A DNA stretch of 26,990 nucleotides from a virus: the IMG/VR virus record IMGVR_UViG_3300030380_000784, positions 1 through 26,990 of that record, one strand, 5' to 3'. Made by a program: the position numbers and the translations under genes. The notes beneath the pieces were generated by a model that was given only the letters and a program-made list of their open reading frames with translations, had not been told where the DNA came from and did no database searches. Below, in pieces: positions 1 through 7,389 of the stretch (the first letter of the stretch is position 1; every line of letters begins with the position of its first letter).

Positions 1-1195
1 ATGGTGCTAATCCTAATTCTCCACGTATTTCATCTTCTGTCATTACACCTTTTAAATCTTCGCTTGTAAATTCTACTGTAATAGGTTTTAGTTGTACGAA
101 ATTGACAGGCATATCCATATTGTTAACCTTAAATATTTTTCTTAATACTTTTACAATATGATCTTGATAAGGTTTTACAACTGTATTTAAGTAAAAATTA
201 CTAGCTGCATTTAGTTCGTCTACATTAGAGCCTAGTCCTGTGTCATTTTTAATACCCATAAGCATAGGAGATGTAACTCTATGACCTGTAAGTATATTTT
301 GTACTAAAAGTTCCTGTAATGCAATATATTGCTTGTCTGCGTCAGACATACTGATTGGTACAATTTCAGGAGTTCTAGTTCTATCGTCTGAGAATGTTAA
401 TACAAATCTACCTGCTGCTTTTTCTCCTGTAAATTTTTGTGCTAAACTTTGCTCTATTTGGTATCTTTCTTCTGCTGTTGGTACTCCATTTGCAAAAGAA
501 ATAAAGTAAGAACCTGCAAAACCATTAGAAATATTAGATAAGTGATACTCTGCAACCTTTTGGTCTATCATTGCCCAATTATTAGCAGCTACATAGTCAG
601 GCGTGTGGTAAACATTCATATTAGGACTATAAAGACCTGAATAAAGTATTTGATTTGCAGAGGTTCTGTCGTTCACATTAAAGGCAGGTACTCTATAAGG
701 TTTATTTGTTCTTGTATTCCTCCAATCTGCTGAAACGTAGTACGCTTCTACTCTACCTAATTTATTTGGCTTCTCAGCCCTTATCTTTTCTACAGCTATA
801 TGATATATCTCTGCTATCTGAGTTCTGTCCTTAGACCACACTATATTAAGTGCAAACGCCCCTTGTAGTTTAAAATCAAATGCTATTTTCTTAATTACTT
901 CGTGTAGGCTTTCGTTTGAATTAGCCCTGTCCATAAAATGCTGTAATTTAACTCTAGCATCTAAATTTCTATCTTCTTCGCTTTCTATTACTAAGTTTTC
1001 TGCTGCTACGAGCTCAGAAGTTGCATTTATGATTGCTGCTTGTGTTGAAGAATTGTAGTATAAATCAATTAAGAACTGCGGATATAAGTTGTTCCAATTT
1101 TCTGTTCCATAACTAATCCAATCCTTACCTCTCTCTTCTACTACGTGAGGAGCTGTTTCAGTTTCTAAGTTGATATTTAAAATGTTATCTTTCAT
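1..1195 (-). CDS. Phage portal protein (C-terminus cut by window edge)
   Basis: Portal proteins form the dodecameric ring at the capsid vertex through which DNA is packaged and to which the tail attaches. The frame opens at an ATG at 1195 (start MKDNILNINLE) and stays open for 398 codons to the left edge, so the C-terminus is missing. Visible features are an N-terminal segment with WISYGTENWNNLYPQFL, a middle segment with YHTPDYVAANNWAMID and LSNISNGFAGSYFISFANG, and a late stretch VQLKPITVEFTSEDL, an arrangement I recognise from Bacteroidota phage portals. It lies last in the structural cluster, 8 bp after the 177-residue gene. If the window ends were joined, base 1 plus 26990-26989 would read TAA. 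Family assignment is by pattern recognition and fairly secure. Confidence 0.85.
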   Translation of the reverse strand, partial: MKDNILNINLETETAPHVVEERGKDWISYGTENWNNLYPQFLIDLYYNSSTQAAIINATSELVAAENLVIESEEDRNLDARVKLQHFMDRANSNESLHEVIKKIAFDFKLQGAFALNIVWSKDRTQIAEIYHIAVEKIRAEKPNKLGRVEAYYVSADWRNTRTNKPYRVPAFNVNDRTSANQILYSGLYSPNMNVYHTPDYVAANNWAMIDQKVAEYHLSNISNGFAGSYFISFANGVPTAEERYQIEQSLAQKFTGEKAAGRFVLTFSDDRTRTPEIVPISMSDADKQYIALQELLVQNILTGHRVTSPMLMGIKNDTGLGSNVDELNAASNFYLNTVVKPYQDHIVKVLRKIFKVNNMDMPVNFVQLKPITVEFTSEDLKGVMTEDEIRGELGLAP

Positions 1196-1203
1196 AATTT
1201 ATT

Positions 1204-1737
1204 TTATTGTCCGTAGTATATATAGTTTGTACCACTTGGTTCTTCACGTTGTGTGTATTGTACTTGTGCTGTATTATCTTTGTCAGATACCATCATAATT
1301 CCTTTAGTACATAGCCCCATTACAACTCCTGCTGTATCTGCTGGTTCTAACACTTGAGTTTCTGTTGCAGGAGCAGTTACTGCTGATAAACTTACAGTAC
1401 CATTCCAAGCGACTTCATAAACTTCGTAAACATAAGTACCTGCCATATTAAAACTTGTCTGTCCATTATAAACACTATTAACATTTAAATTAAGTACATA
1501 ATCAAACTGAATAGAAGTATATCTGTCAAGAATTGTACCTTTATTATAAGCATACTGTACAGACTTATCCATTTGGTTAATAAACTTGAACAAATGTCTA
1601 ATTTGAGTTGTTGGTACAGGCTTACCAATTAAAGTAGGAGCAGCAGGGGATTGATATACATCGTATATCCTATTATCTTCTGTAACTACTAATCCGTCTG
1701 TAAAAATAATTGATGTCTGTGTTTTAGCTTGTATCAT
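1204..1737 (-). CDS. Small structural protein of unknown role next to portal
   Basis: This 177-residue protein has no motif I can name. The sequence is rich in Thr, Val, Tyr and Asn with little charge, and shows alternating beta-type stretches (for example YVLNLNVNSVYNG and YVYEVYEVAWNGTVSLSAV), which suits a beta-rich virion protein. The start at 1737 is preceded at a fixed short distance by the repeated TACATTATATAA motif, and a strong terminator lies just upstream, so this gene probably opens its own transcript together with the portal, which begins 8 bp after its stop. A head-tail joining or minor capsid role is inferred only from position. Confidence 0.6.
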   Translation of the reverse strand: MIQAKTQTSIIFTDGLVVTEDNRIYDVYQSPAAPTLIGKPVPTTQIRHLFKFINQMDKSVQYAYNKGTILDRYTSIQFDYVLNLNVNSVYNGQTSFNMAGTYVYEVYEVAWNGTVSLSAVTAPATETQVLEPADTAGVVMGLCTKGIMMVSDKDNTAQVQYTQREEPSGTNYIYYGQ

Positions 1738-1738
1738 A

Positions 1739-1757
1739 TTATATAATGTAAAAAGTT
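1739..1757 (-). promoter_or_regulatory. Repeated late motif, copy A
   Basis: The minus strand reads AACTTTTTACATTATATAA immediately before the ATG of the 177-residue gene; the core TACATTATATAA ends one base before that ATG. Copy B before the tail chaperone gene is nearly identical across 23 bases including the ATG. This copy stands about 20 bases after the U-tract of a strong terminator, where a promoter is needed if the downstream genes are to be transcribed. Promoter function is inferred. Confidence 0.55.
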
Positions 1758-1775
1758 CCTATTTATTTGCTTATA

Positions 1776-1805
1776 TAAAAAAAAGAGTAACCGAAGTTAC
1801 CCTTT
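1776..1805 (-). terminator. Rho-independent terminator with UUCG loop
   Basis: On the minus strand, arms AAAGGGTAAC and GTTACTCTTT flank a TTCG tetraloop and give a 10-bp stem with a single G-U pair. The second arm runs directly into a T-tract, eight Ts in total, and then TATATAAG. This is a classic intrinsic terminator. It lies about 80 bp downstream of the tail tube gene and would end the scaffold-capsid-tail tube transcript before the 177-residue/portal unit. Confidence 0.9.
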
Positions 1806-1885
1806 CTTATGATGAACGCTAGATAAATCTATATAAGGTCGAACCTTACCACCCTCACCAAGCTATAGTAAAACTACAAAGTGTT
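1806..1885 (-). other. Intergenic segment with tandem small hairpins
   Basis: This non-coding stretch between the tail tube stop and the terminator carries two further perfect inverted repeats: TAAGGT/ACCTTA at 1834-1848 and TAGAT/ATCTA at 1820-1831. It also has a G-rich run (GGTGAGGGTGG on the minus strand), so it is less AT-rich than the genes around it. It could be a structured 3' untranslated region that protects the transcript end, or a small RNA. I find no ORF in it. Confidence 0.4.
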
Positions 1886-2449
1886 TTATGATACTACCAT
1901 AGTACCCATAGTAAACGCATTGTTGTCAAATGGTTCACTAGTATAATCTGCTACCATTTGGAATGGCTCATTTTCCATACCATCGAATGTAAGAGTATAA
2001 CCTCCTCTATCCCCAAATGCTGCCCCACTATCCATAGTACCTGCATTTAATTCCATACCATTTAATCTACCAAGACAAACTATTACATTATGCCCATTTG
2101 ATAATGTAGCATTTAATTCAGCAAAGATAATAGTCTTAGTTGCACCTAATAATTTAATTTGGTTTTGGTCTTCTTTTGTAAGTTTATTTAAAATAATGTT
2201 AATTGTAGGAGTATAGAAAATAGTTCCGTTTTCTTTAGAACCTGTAATAGTATCTGTAATACTCGCTACCCCTAAAGGTGTAGTATAACGATATAAAACG
2301 TTTGAACCCATTTCTATATCTGTAACCTCACCATTTGATGCAGGTATTGAAGTTACTTGGTCATATACTGCAAAATAAACATTTTTGATTCCGCCTGATA
2401 CTCTATTGCAATCTAACCCTCTACCTTTTGTTAATGTTCCGCACGCCAT
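1886..2449 (-). CDS. Putative major tail tube protein
   Basis: The 187-residue protein begins MACGTLTKGRGLDCNRVSGG and contains beta-strand and loop patterns that I associate with major tail proteins of Bacteroidota siphoviruses: a segment IIILNKLTKEDQNQIKLLG followed by IFAELNATLSNGHNVIVCLG and a C-terminal part with LNGMELNAGTMDSGAAFGDR and YTLTFDGMENEPF. Tail tube subunits stack as hexamers around the tape measure. The gene follows the major capsid gene with a hairpin between them and is itself followed by a strong terminator, which fits a highly expressed unit. Assignment rests on sequence memory and context. Confidence 0.65.
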   Translation of the reverse strand: MACGTLTKGRGLDCNRVSGGIKNVYFAVYDQVTSIPASNGEVTDIEMGSNVLYRYTTPLGVASITDTITGSKENGTIFYTPTINIILNKLTKEDQNQIKLLGATKTIIFAELNATLSNGHNVIVCLGRLNGMELNAGTMDSGAAFGDRGGYTLTFDGMENEPFQMVADYTSEPFDNNAFTMGTMVVS

Positions 2450-2475
2450 ATTTATTTATGTTTTTAAGGTTAAGG

Positions 2476-2501
2476 AAGTGAGGGTTATTACACCCCCACT
2501 T
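2476..2501 (-). other. Hairpin downstream of the capsid gene
   Basis: On the minus strand, AAGTGGGGGT and ACCCTCACTT pair as a 10-bp stem with one G-U pair around a 6-base loop. What follows (TCCTTAACC) is not a proper U-tract, so it is a weak terminator at best. It may be an attenuator or mRNA-stabilising structure that keeps capsid message above that of the tail tube gene. Confidence 0.5.
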
Positions 2502-2517
2502 TCATTGATTCTAGTTA

Positions 2518-3444
2518 TTATTTAGTTAATACAATATCAGCACCAACACCCTGTATAACACCTGCAGAGTATTTAGCAACTACTCTTAGGTTGTCAGAAC
2601 CATCTAAATCAGTCATATCTAACATCTTGATAGAAGTGTGGTCTGAAACAAGGTCAGTTCCAAAGAATAAATTAGACTTCTCTGCCGCAACTAATACGTC
2701 CTCTTGCATACCTGGACATACAGCCAATTTCGTTCCTTCAAATAAAGGAGCGTAGTCACCTTGCATATTGTAAGCGTTTAAGTAACCGTCAGCCGACATT
2801 TTAGCAATGTACAATCTGTAAGTCTTAGGAGCCATATATATGTGTAAATCTTCTCTTCCGTATACTGCACTTGGTACAGCCGCAAGAGTATTAGTTAAGT
2901 TTGTTACAATGTTAGCTGTAGTATAAGCGTTACCTGCACCACCATCATTAACTACATCAACAACTGTTGCGTCAGTTGCTAAATGTCCACCTGCTCTTGA
3001 GAATCCTGTAAACTCTCCTGCATTACCATCTAAACCATTCCATACAGAAGCCTCTACACCATCTGCAATAATTTGAGAAAAGTAAGAGATTACGTACTCA
3101 TCAAATCTTGGAGAAGTTTGGTTGTTAGCTCCTGCTCTCATATCAGCAGCTTCCCAACTACTTAAAAGTTTTCCTTTACATAAGTCTACGTTAATTTGTA
3201 GATTTTTAGGAGTAATAACTGATTCTGTCATTGTTAGTGTACCTGCATCTGTAAAGTCACAAGTAGCGTCTGCTACTAATGAAGCTCCAGCCATTTTTTG
3301 GATTACTTCTTTGTACTTAATGTTTTCTATCATTGTTAAAAATTCCAATGATTTTGCTTCTTTTAATGCTGCTGAAATATAAAATCCAGCCGCTTTCCCT
3401 GAGTACGAACTTGCCGAAACATCAGGAGTTCCTGTATAAGCCAT
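2518..3444 (-). CDS. Major capsid protein (HK97-fold type)
   Basis: This 308-residue protein builds the phage head shell. It has a typical capsid size, an N-terminal segment rich in small residues, and the order of elements seen in this capsid family: an early IENIKYKEVIQKMAG stretch, a middle FSQIIADGVEASVWNGLDG segment, a later VYGREDLHIYMAPKTYRLY, and a C-terminal part with YAPLFEGTKLAVCPGM and LRVVAKYSAGVIQGVGADIV. It directly follows the acidic scaffold gene with a 5-bp gap, and that gene follows the XkdF-like protease, the usual protease-scaffold-capsid order. A hairpin follows the stop. HK97 fold is inferred from family resemblance. Confidence 0.8.
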   Translation of the reverse strand: MAYTGTPDVSASSYSGKAAGFYISAALKEAKSLEFLTMIENIKYKEVIQKMAGASLVADATCDFTDAGTLTMTESVITPKNLQINVDLCKGKLLSSWEAADMRAGANNQTSPRFDEYVISYFSQIIADGVEASVWNGLDGNAGEFTGFSRAGGHLATDATVVDVVNDGGAGNAYTTANIVTNLTNTLAAVPSAVYGREDLHIYMAPKTYRLYIAKMSADGYLNAYNMQGDYAPLFEGTKLAVCPGMQEDVLVAAEKSNLFFGTDLVSDHTSIKMLDMTDLDGSDNLRVVAKYSAGVIQGVGADIVLTK

Positions 3445-3449
3445 AATTT

Positions 3450-4226
3450 TTAATTTTTATTTGTTAATATATTATTTAATATTCTTTCTCTTTTAGAAAG
3501 GTTTTTGTTTTGTTTTCTTGTTTGATTAAACCAACTATTTGAATCAGAAAAAGCATTAGTATTTAAAGGTTCGTCAGCAGGTGTTTCAGCTAATTGAACT
3601 TTTAACTTTTCGTTTTCTTCTTTTAATTTTTTGATCTCATCTTCTGCACTAAATTGCACAACTTCTGTTGTTTTAGTTGTAACAGTTTTAGGTGAATCAG
3701 ATTTGTCCGTTGCTTCTTCAGTCATTTCAACCTCTTCAGTGTCTCCTTCGCCTAATCTTGCTTTGATGTCAGCAATAGCATCTTCAAGGTTTTCAACTCT
3801 ATCTTTCATCTCTTCATAAGTCTTAGCCCAGTCTGCTTTTTCCGCAGGAGTTTCAGGAAATTCTTCTTCATACTCTTCTTTTTCCTTATCTTCAAATTCA
3901 GCTTTTTCATAAGCCTCATCAGCAGTTAACTCTTCTTTATCATCGCCTGCTTCAATTTCTTCTTCTGTTTCAGATTCCATAACTTCAGCAACAACGCCTT
4001 CTTCTTCAACTCTAAAAGAAACGCCTGTATCTGTCTTATAAGTTCCGATTGGTAATAAAATTGTAGTACCATCTTCAGTCATTACTGAGATGTCTACGCC
4101 TGCTTCCAATTCTTCAGCAGTTGATACGAAGATAGTTCCATCTTCTGATTTACCCTGCCAAGCTAATTTAACTTCTTCATCTTTATTAAGACCAAGAGCT
4201 ACTAGTATTTGTTCTTTGATGTCCAT
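3450..4226 (-). CDS. Acidic coiled-coil scaffold-like protein
   Basis: The 258-residue protein is extremely acidic, with Glu-rich stretches around residues 85-150, and contains coiled-coil segments near residues 140-160 (MKDRVENLEDAIADIKARLG) and 195-215 (IKKLKEENEKLKVQL). The first 85 residues look folded and include EDGTTILLPIGTYKTDTG. Internal scaffolds guide capsid assembly and are usually removed by the head protease. Position between the XkdF-like protease and the capsid gene supports this role. A copy of the repeated TACATTATATAA motif lies 11 bp upstream of its ATG, so scaffold, capsid and tail tube probably form one transcription unit that ends at the UUCG terminator. Confidence 0.7.
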   Translation of the reverse strand: MDIKEQILVALGLNKDEEVKLAWQGKSEDGTIFVSTAEELEAGVDISVMTEDGTTILLPIGTYKTDTGVSFRVEEEGVVAEVMESETEEEIEAGDDKEELTADEAYEKAEFEDKEKEEYEEEFPETPAEKADWAKTYEEMKDRVENLEDAIADIKARLGEGDTEEVEMTEEATDKSDSPKTVTTKTTEVVQFSAEDEIKKLKEENEKLKVQLAETPADEPLNTNAFSDSNSWFNQTRKQNKNLSKRERILNNILTNKN

Positions 4227-4237
4227 AGGTTCTTTTT

Positions 4238-4249
4238 TTATATAATGTA
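4238..4249 (-). promoter_or_regulatory. Repeated late motif, copy D
   Basis: The minus strand reads TACATTATATAA, 11 bp upstream of the scaffold ATG. Unlike copies A, B and C it is not joined directly to the start codon; an A-rich stretch (AAAAAAGAACCT) lies between. Promoter function is inferred from recurrence and position. Confidence 0.5.
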
Positions 4250-4275
4250 ATTAATTAATTTTTATTTGATTTTTA
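4238..4275 (-). repeat. Duplicated intergenic block, copy 1
   Basis: This 38-bp block runs from the repeated motif through the stop codon of the XkdF-like gene. It matches 5789-5826, which runs from motif copy C through the tape measure stop, at all but two positions. Both blocks join a stop codon to the next gene, so the pair looks like a duplicated gene junction. Confidence 0.75.
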
Positions 4276-5235
4276 GATTTTTATATCAGAATATTTTTGC
4301 ATATCATTTACTGCTGCTCTTAAATCATTACTTATTTTAGAACTTTTACTAAAATTAGGAATGTCTCTTGGTGCTAGTCCTAGTTCTTTTGCTTGTTTTT
4401 GTGTTTTTTCTAGTAATGAATTTAATTCTTTAAAAGTAGATTTGCCTTTTTTAATATTGTCACTTCTTCTATCATTAATCTTATTAAAATCATCAGACAA
4501 ACCTCTTAATTCTTGAAATAATTTAGACAATTCTATACTGTCTTTGTTTACACTTTTTTGAATTTCATCTGCTTCAGTATTCAATTTTTTTAAATCATCA
4601 ACAATACCTAACTCAACTTTTTTTGATTTTAGTTCGGTTCTTTCTTTTATTATTTCATTTAAAGCTGATAGTATTTCAGCATCTGTTGGTTTTTTTTCTG
4701 ACATTTTTTGTAGTTTATCTGTGAAGTAACCTTCTATACTAAGACCTTTTAATTCTCCTTCTTTTATCTTTTGCCAAAGGTCATCATTATTTATTTTCAT
4801 TTTAACAAACCAAGTTCCATTAGGCAAATCGTAGCCATACATTTTAGACTTATCCATATCGCCCTCTTTTATCCACGATTCAACTGTTAAAACACCACTC
4901 ACTCTATCTTGATGCTCGTATGTAGCTTTGTGGTGGTTGTTGTGCTTCAAATACAATTCAGAAGCTCTGCGTACTGTATCAGGACTAAAATATACGTAGT
5001 ATTCTGAATCAGTATTAGGATCATATCTAAATATCTGCTTATTTGGTATTAATGCAGGACTTACTAACATTCTTTTTTCTTCATCAACTTTTGCAAATGT
5101 TAAGTTGTTTTTTTCTTTTCCAAAAAATACAAAGTCCTGTTCTATTGCAGGTGAATTTACTAAGCTGATAGCATCTATTGCTAACTCTTGTGAATCATCT
5201 GCTATTACGAGTTCTACTATTCTAGTTTCTTTCAT
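4273..5235 (-). CDS. XkdF-like prohead serine protease with C-terminal coiled coil
   Basis: Residues 1-175 fit the XkdF family of putative phage head serine proteases: ISLVNSPAIEQDFVFF near 23-38, SPALIPNKQIFR at 59-70, YYVYFSPDTVRRASELYLK at 79-97, a His in TYEHQDRVSGVL around 105-115, ESWI at 119-122 and GLSIEGYF at 164-171. Candidate catalytic residues are His108 and a Ser of ESW or GLS; this is inferred. Residues 175-320 form a Lys/Glu-rich coiled coil. Its last part (about 207-300) repeats the module of the neighbouring 180-residue protein, including VELG, VDD, KQAKELGL and DIP. The gene is 9 bp after that neighbour and precedes the scaffold, its expected substrate. Confidence 0.75.
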   Translation of the reverse strand: MKETRIVELVIADDSQELAIDAISLVNSPAIEQDFVFFGKEKNNLTFAKVDEEKRMLVSPALIPNKQIFRYDPNTDSEYYVYFSPDTVRRASELYLKHNNHHKATYEHQDRVSGVLTVESWIKEGDMDKSKMYGYDLPNGTWFVKMKINNDDLWQKIKEGELKGLSIEGYFTDKLQKMSEKKPTDAEILSALNEIIKERTELKSKKVELGIVDDLKKLNTEADEIQKSVNKDSIELSKLFQELRGLSDDFNKINDRRSDNIKKGKSTFKELNSLLEKTQKQAKELGLAPRDIPNFSKSSKISNDLRAAVNDMQKYSDIKI

Positions 5236-5244
5236 ATTATAATT

Positions 5245-5787
5245 TTAAAATGCTGCTTTTATAGTTTTTGCTATTCTATTTGCTTCAAAAAATTCAGCTA
5301 CCATATCTTCTGACCTTTTTATAGCTGCGTTTGCGTTTTTATACGCAGGTATATCATTTACATTAAGTCCTAAATCTTTAGCTTGTTTATTTAAAACATC
5401 TAAATCAGAACTTAATGATTTTATACTTTTATCTAACGAGGTATATAATTTAGATACTTTCGGAAAATCTTTATTTATTGCAGCTATTTTATTATACCAA
5501 TTATCCATTGCAGTATCTAATTTTTTACTATCCTGCTCATAAGATTTTATTAATTTTTCTATATCATCAACTAATCCTAATTCAACTCTTTGTGAACTAA
5601 GATTAAATTCTTTTAATTCTTTTGCGTATTCTTCAAACGATTTTTTTCCTAGTGGTGTTGGATTCATAGTATTATTTTTTTTATAGTAGTCTTTATTTGC
5701 TTCTTCGCATTCTGCTTTAGTATCGTACTTACAAGAGCCTGTTTTGCCCCATTTGTATTTTCCATTTTCACATTGTTCGCACGGCAT
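5245..5787 (-). CDS. Cys-containing N-terminus plus coiled-coil module
   Basis: The 180-residue protein opens with a small Cys-bearing segment (CEQCENGKYKWGKTGSCKY, then AECEE), with cysteines at 3, 6, 19 and 27 that could hold a metal or form disulfides. After a linker, residues 67-165 are a Lys/Asp-rich coiled coil beginning VELGLVDDIEKL and ending LNKQAKDLGLNVNDIPAYK. The same pattern occurs at the C-terminus of the adjacent XkdF-like protease, so the two are paralogous over about 95 residues. Function is unknown; a head-assembly or protease partner is inferred from position. Motif copy C joins directly to its ATG, suggesting it starts a transcript. Confidence 0.65.
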   Translation of the reverse strand: MPCEQCENGKYKWGKTGSCKYDTKAECEEANKDYYKKNNTMNPTPLGKKSFEEYAKELKEFNLSSQRVELGLVDDIEKLIKSYEQDSKKLDTAMDNWYNKIAAINKDFPKVSKLYTSLDKSIKSLSSDLDVLNKQAKDLGLNVNDIPAYKNANAAIKRSEDMVAEFFEANRIAKTIKAAF

Positions 5788-5788
5788 A

Positions 5789-5800
5789 TTATATAATGTA
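5789..5800 (-). promoter_or_regulatory. Repeated late motif, copy C
   Basis: The minus strand reads TACATTATATAATATG, ending in the ATG of the 180-residue gene. The distance from motif to ATG is identical to copies A and B. The upstream AT-rich flank matches copy D rather than A and B. Confidence 0.55.
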
Positions 5801-5826
5801 TTTAATTAATATTTATTTGATTTTTA
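5789..5826 (-). repeat. Duplicated intergenic block, copy 2
   Basis: This 38-bp block includes the tape measure stop codon and motif copy C. It is the partner of 4238-4275, with two mismatches. Confidence 0.75.
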
Positions 5827-7377
5827 AATTGTCGACCTACGTCTAATATTTGCTAATTGGTTTTGGCTATCAGTCATTTCGTCTGTTACAACAAACGCCT
5901 TAGTAGGTTCAGGTGCTATACCTCCACCTAATTCAAATTCTCCTGACATCATTTGAGGTGCAGGTGCTGCGGCTGCTGCTGCTGCTCCTCCTCCACCACC
6001 TCCTCCACTACCTACGTCTTGTGATAGTATTTTTTGTACGTTAGCTAATCCTCCTGCAATTACTGCTGCTGCTGTAACAAATCCAAGTGTACCTCCCTGT
6101 GCAAACGCTTTGTTTGCCCCTGCATATGTATCTATAACTGCTGCGGCTACTGCTAACGCTTTATTGTCTCCTGCTAGTCCACTTAATGCTCCTGCTAATT
6201 GTCCTGCTGCTTGTATTTCTGCATTCACTTGGTCTTTCTTGATTTTCTTTTTGTCTTTAGCTGCTTTTGCTTCTATTTTAGTTGTAGATACACCTGCTAA
6301 TTTCGCTAATCTAATTTGTTCTTGTGTATTAGCATCTAACTCTGCTAATTCTCTTTCTTTAGCGTCCATACCTTCTAATGCAGCTTGAGTTTTTGCATCT
6401 CTTAATTCATTTTCTAAGGCTACTTGATTAGTAAGCTGTTCTGACAATTGCCCATTGATTGCTTCTTCAAGTTCTAGCATTTCAATTTCTTTAGCCATTA
6501 ATGCTAATTTATTTTCATCACTTGCATTAGTTTCAACTGCTAATGCTAAAGCATCTATTTCAGTTTGTAATGCTGCCTTTTGTGCGTTTTGTTGTTCTTC
6601 TAATATTTTACTTAACCTTTCGTTTGCTTCTATACGTTCTTGGAATGTTAAGTTTACATTGTCTCTTATTTGTCTTTCATCTTCAGCAGCTTTTAGATTC
6701 TCAGCTTGTAATTTTCTAACCTCTAGTTCAGCGAATTGTGCTGCTTTATTTGCTGCTACTTGTGCCTTTGCACCTTTTACTACTTCTGTCGTGTAGTCTA
6801 CTATTGTGTTTTTTACATCTTCATAACTGTCATCAACTCCTGTTATTACATCAACAGCTTCTTTTCCTGCTTCTTTTACTTCTTCTAATGCACCTTTGAA
6901 ATCTCCTTTAAATAATTTATTAAACGCACCACTAAGTCTACTTACTACATCTCCTGCTTGTTCAAATCTTTTTATAAAACCCTCTTGTATAGCATCACTA
7001 AAATCACTAATGGCTTGTTTTGGGTCCTCGAATAACGCTTTGAATGCTGCTTTAATAGGTTCTACATTGTCAGATATTACTTTAAATAAATCGTTGAACA
7101 TTATTTTCAATGATTCCATAACAACATTGAAGCTATCTACAACCTTTTGATTACTCATAAATACTTCTTTCAGAACTTCAAACGCTTTACTCAATAACGC
7201 TACAATTCCTGCCGCTTTCATTAAATTACCAAAACTTACGCCAAGTTTTTTAACACCTGAACTTGCTGTTTTCGTTGCCTTACCCACATTTTCTGTGTTC
7301 TTAGCAACTTCTTCCATTCCTTTTGCTACTTCTCCTGTGTTTGAATCTATTCTTGCGTTTAATACTGCGTCTGCCAT
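5824..7377 (-). CDS. Tape measure protein
   Basis: The 517-residue protein is long, helical, and rich in Ala, Lys and Glu, with heptad-like stretches through the middle (for example around residues 205-385). The N-terminal part (ADAVLNARIDSNTGEVAKG, then ENVGKATKTASSGVKKLG) is typical of tape measure proteins, and a hydrophobic segment (GNLMKAAGIVALLSKAFEVL) follows. Near residues 400-450 there is an Ala-rich, hydrophobic stretch that may insert in a membrane. A run of glycines then alanines at about 456-471 makes a flexible linker. Tape measures set tail length; at roughly 0.15 nm per residue this predicts a tail of about 75-80 nm. It follows the fibre-like gene by 12 bp. Confidence 0.8.
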   Translation of the reverse strand: MADAVLNARIDSNTGEVAKGMEEVAKNTENVGKATKTASSGVKKLGVSFGNLMKAAGIVALLSKAFEVLKEVFMSNQKVVDSFNVVMESLKIMFNDLFKVISDNVEPIKAAFKALFEDPKQAISDFSDAIQEGFIKRFEQAGDVVSRLSGAFNKLFKGDFKGALEEVKEAGKEAVDVITGVDDSYEDVKNTIVDYTTEVVKGAKAQVAANKAAQFAELEVRKLQAENLKAAEDERQIRDNVNLTFQERIEANERLSKILEEQQNAQKAALQTEIDALALAVETNASDENKLALMAKEIEMLELEEAINGQLSEQLTNQVALENELRDAKTQAALEGMDAKERELAELDANTQEQIRLAKLAGVSTTKIEAKAAKDKKKIKKDQVNAEIQAAGQLAGALSGLAGDNKALAVAAAVIDTYAGANKAFAQGGTLGFVTAAAVIAGGLANVQKILSQDVGSGGGGGGGAAAAAAAPAPQMMSGEFELGGGIAPEPTKAFVVTDEMTDSQNQLANIRRRSTI

Positions 7378-7389
7378 ATCTTTATTTTT

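Noticed and set aside
1834-1848. T-arm-like TAAGG TTCGA CCTTA suggesting a tRNA
   Set aside because: The loop is 5 bases instead of 7, and no acceptor, D or anticodon arms can be placed around it.
3122-3382. Plus-strand ORFs such as this one and those at 6110-6796, 9241-9486 and 16295-16525
   Set aside because: They lie wholly opposite well-supported minus-strand genes, have Ser/Leu-rich shadow composition and no motifs or start signals.
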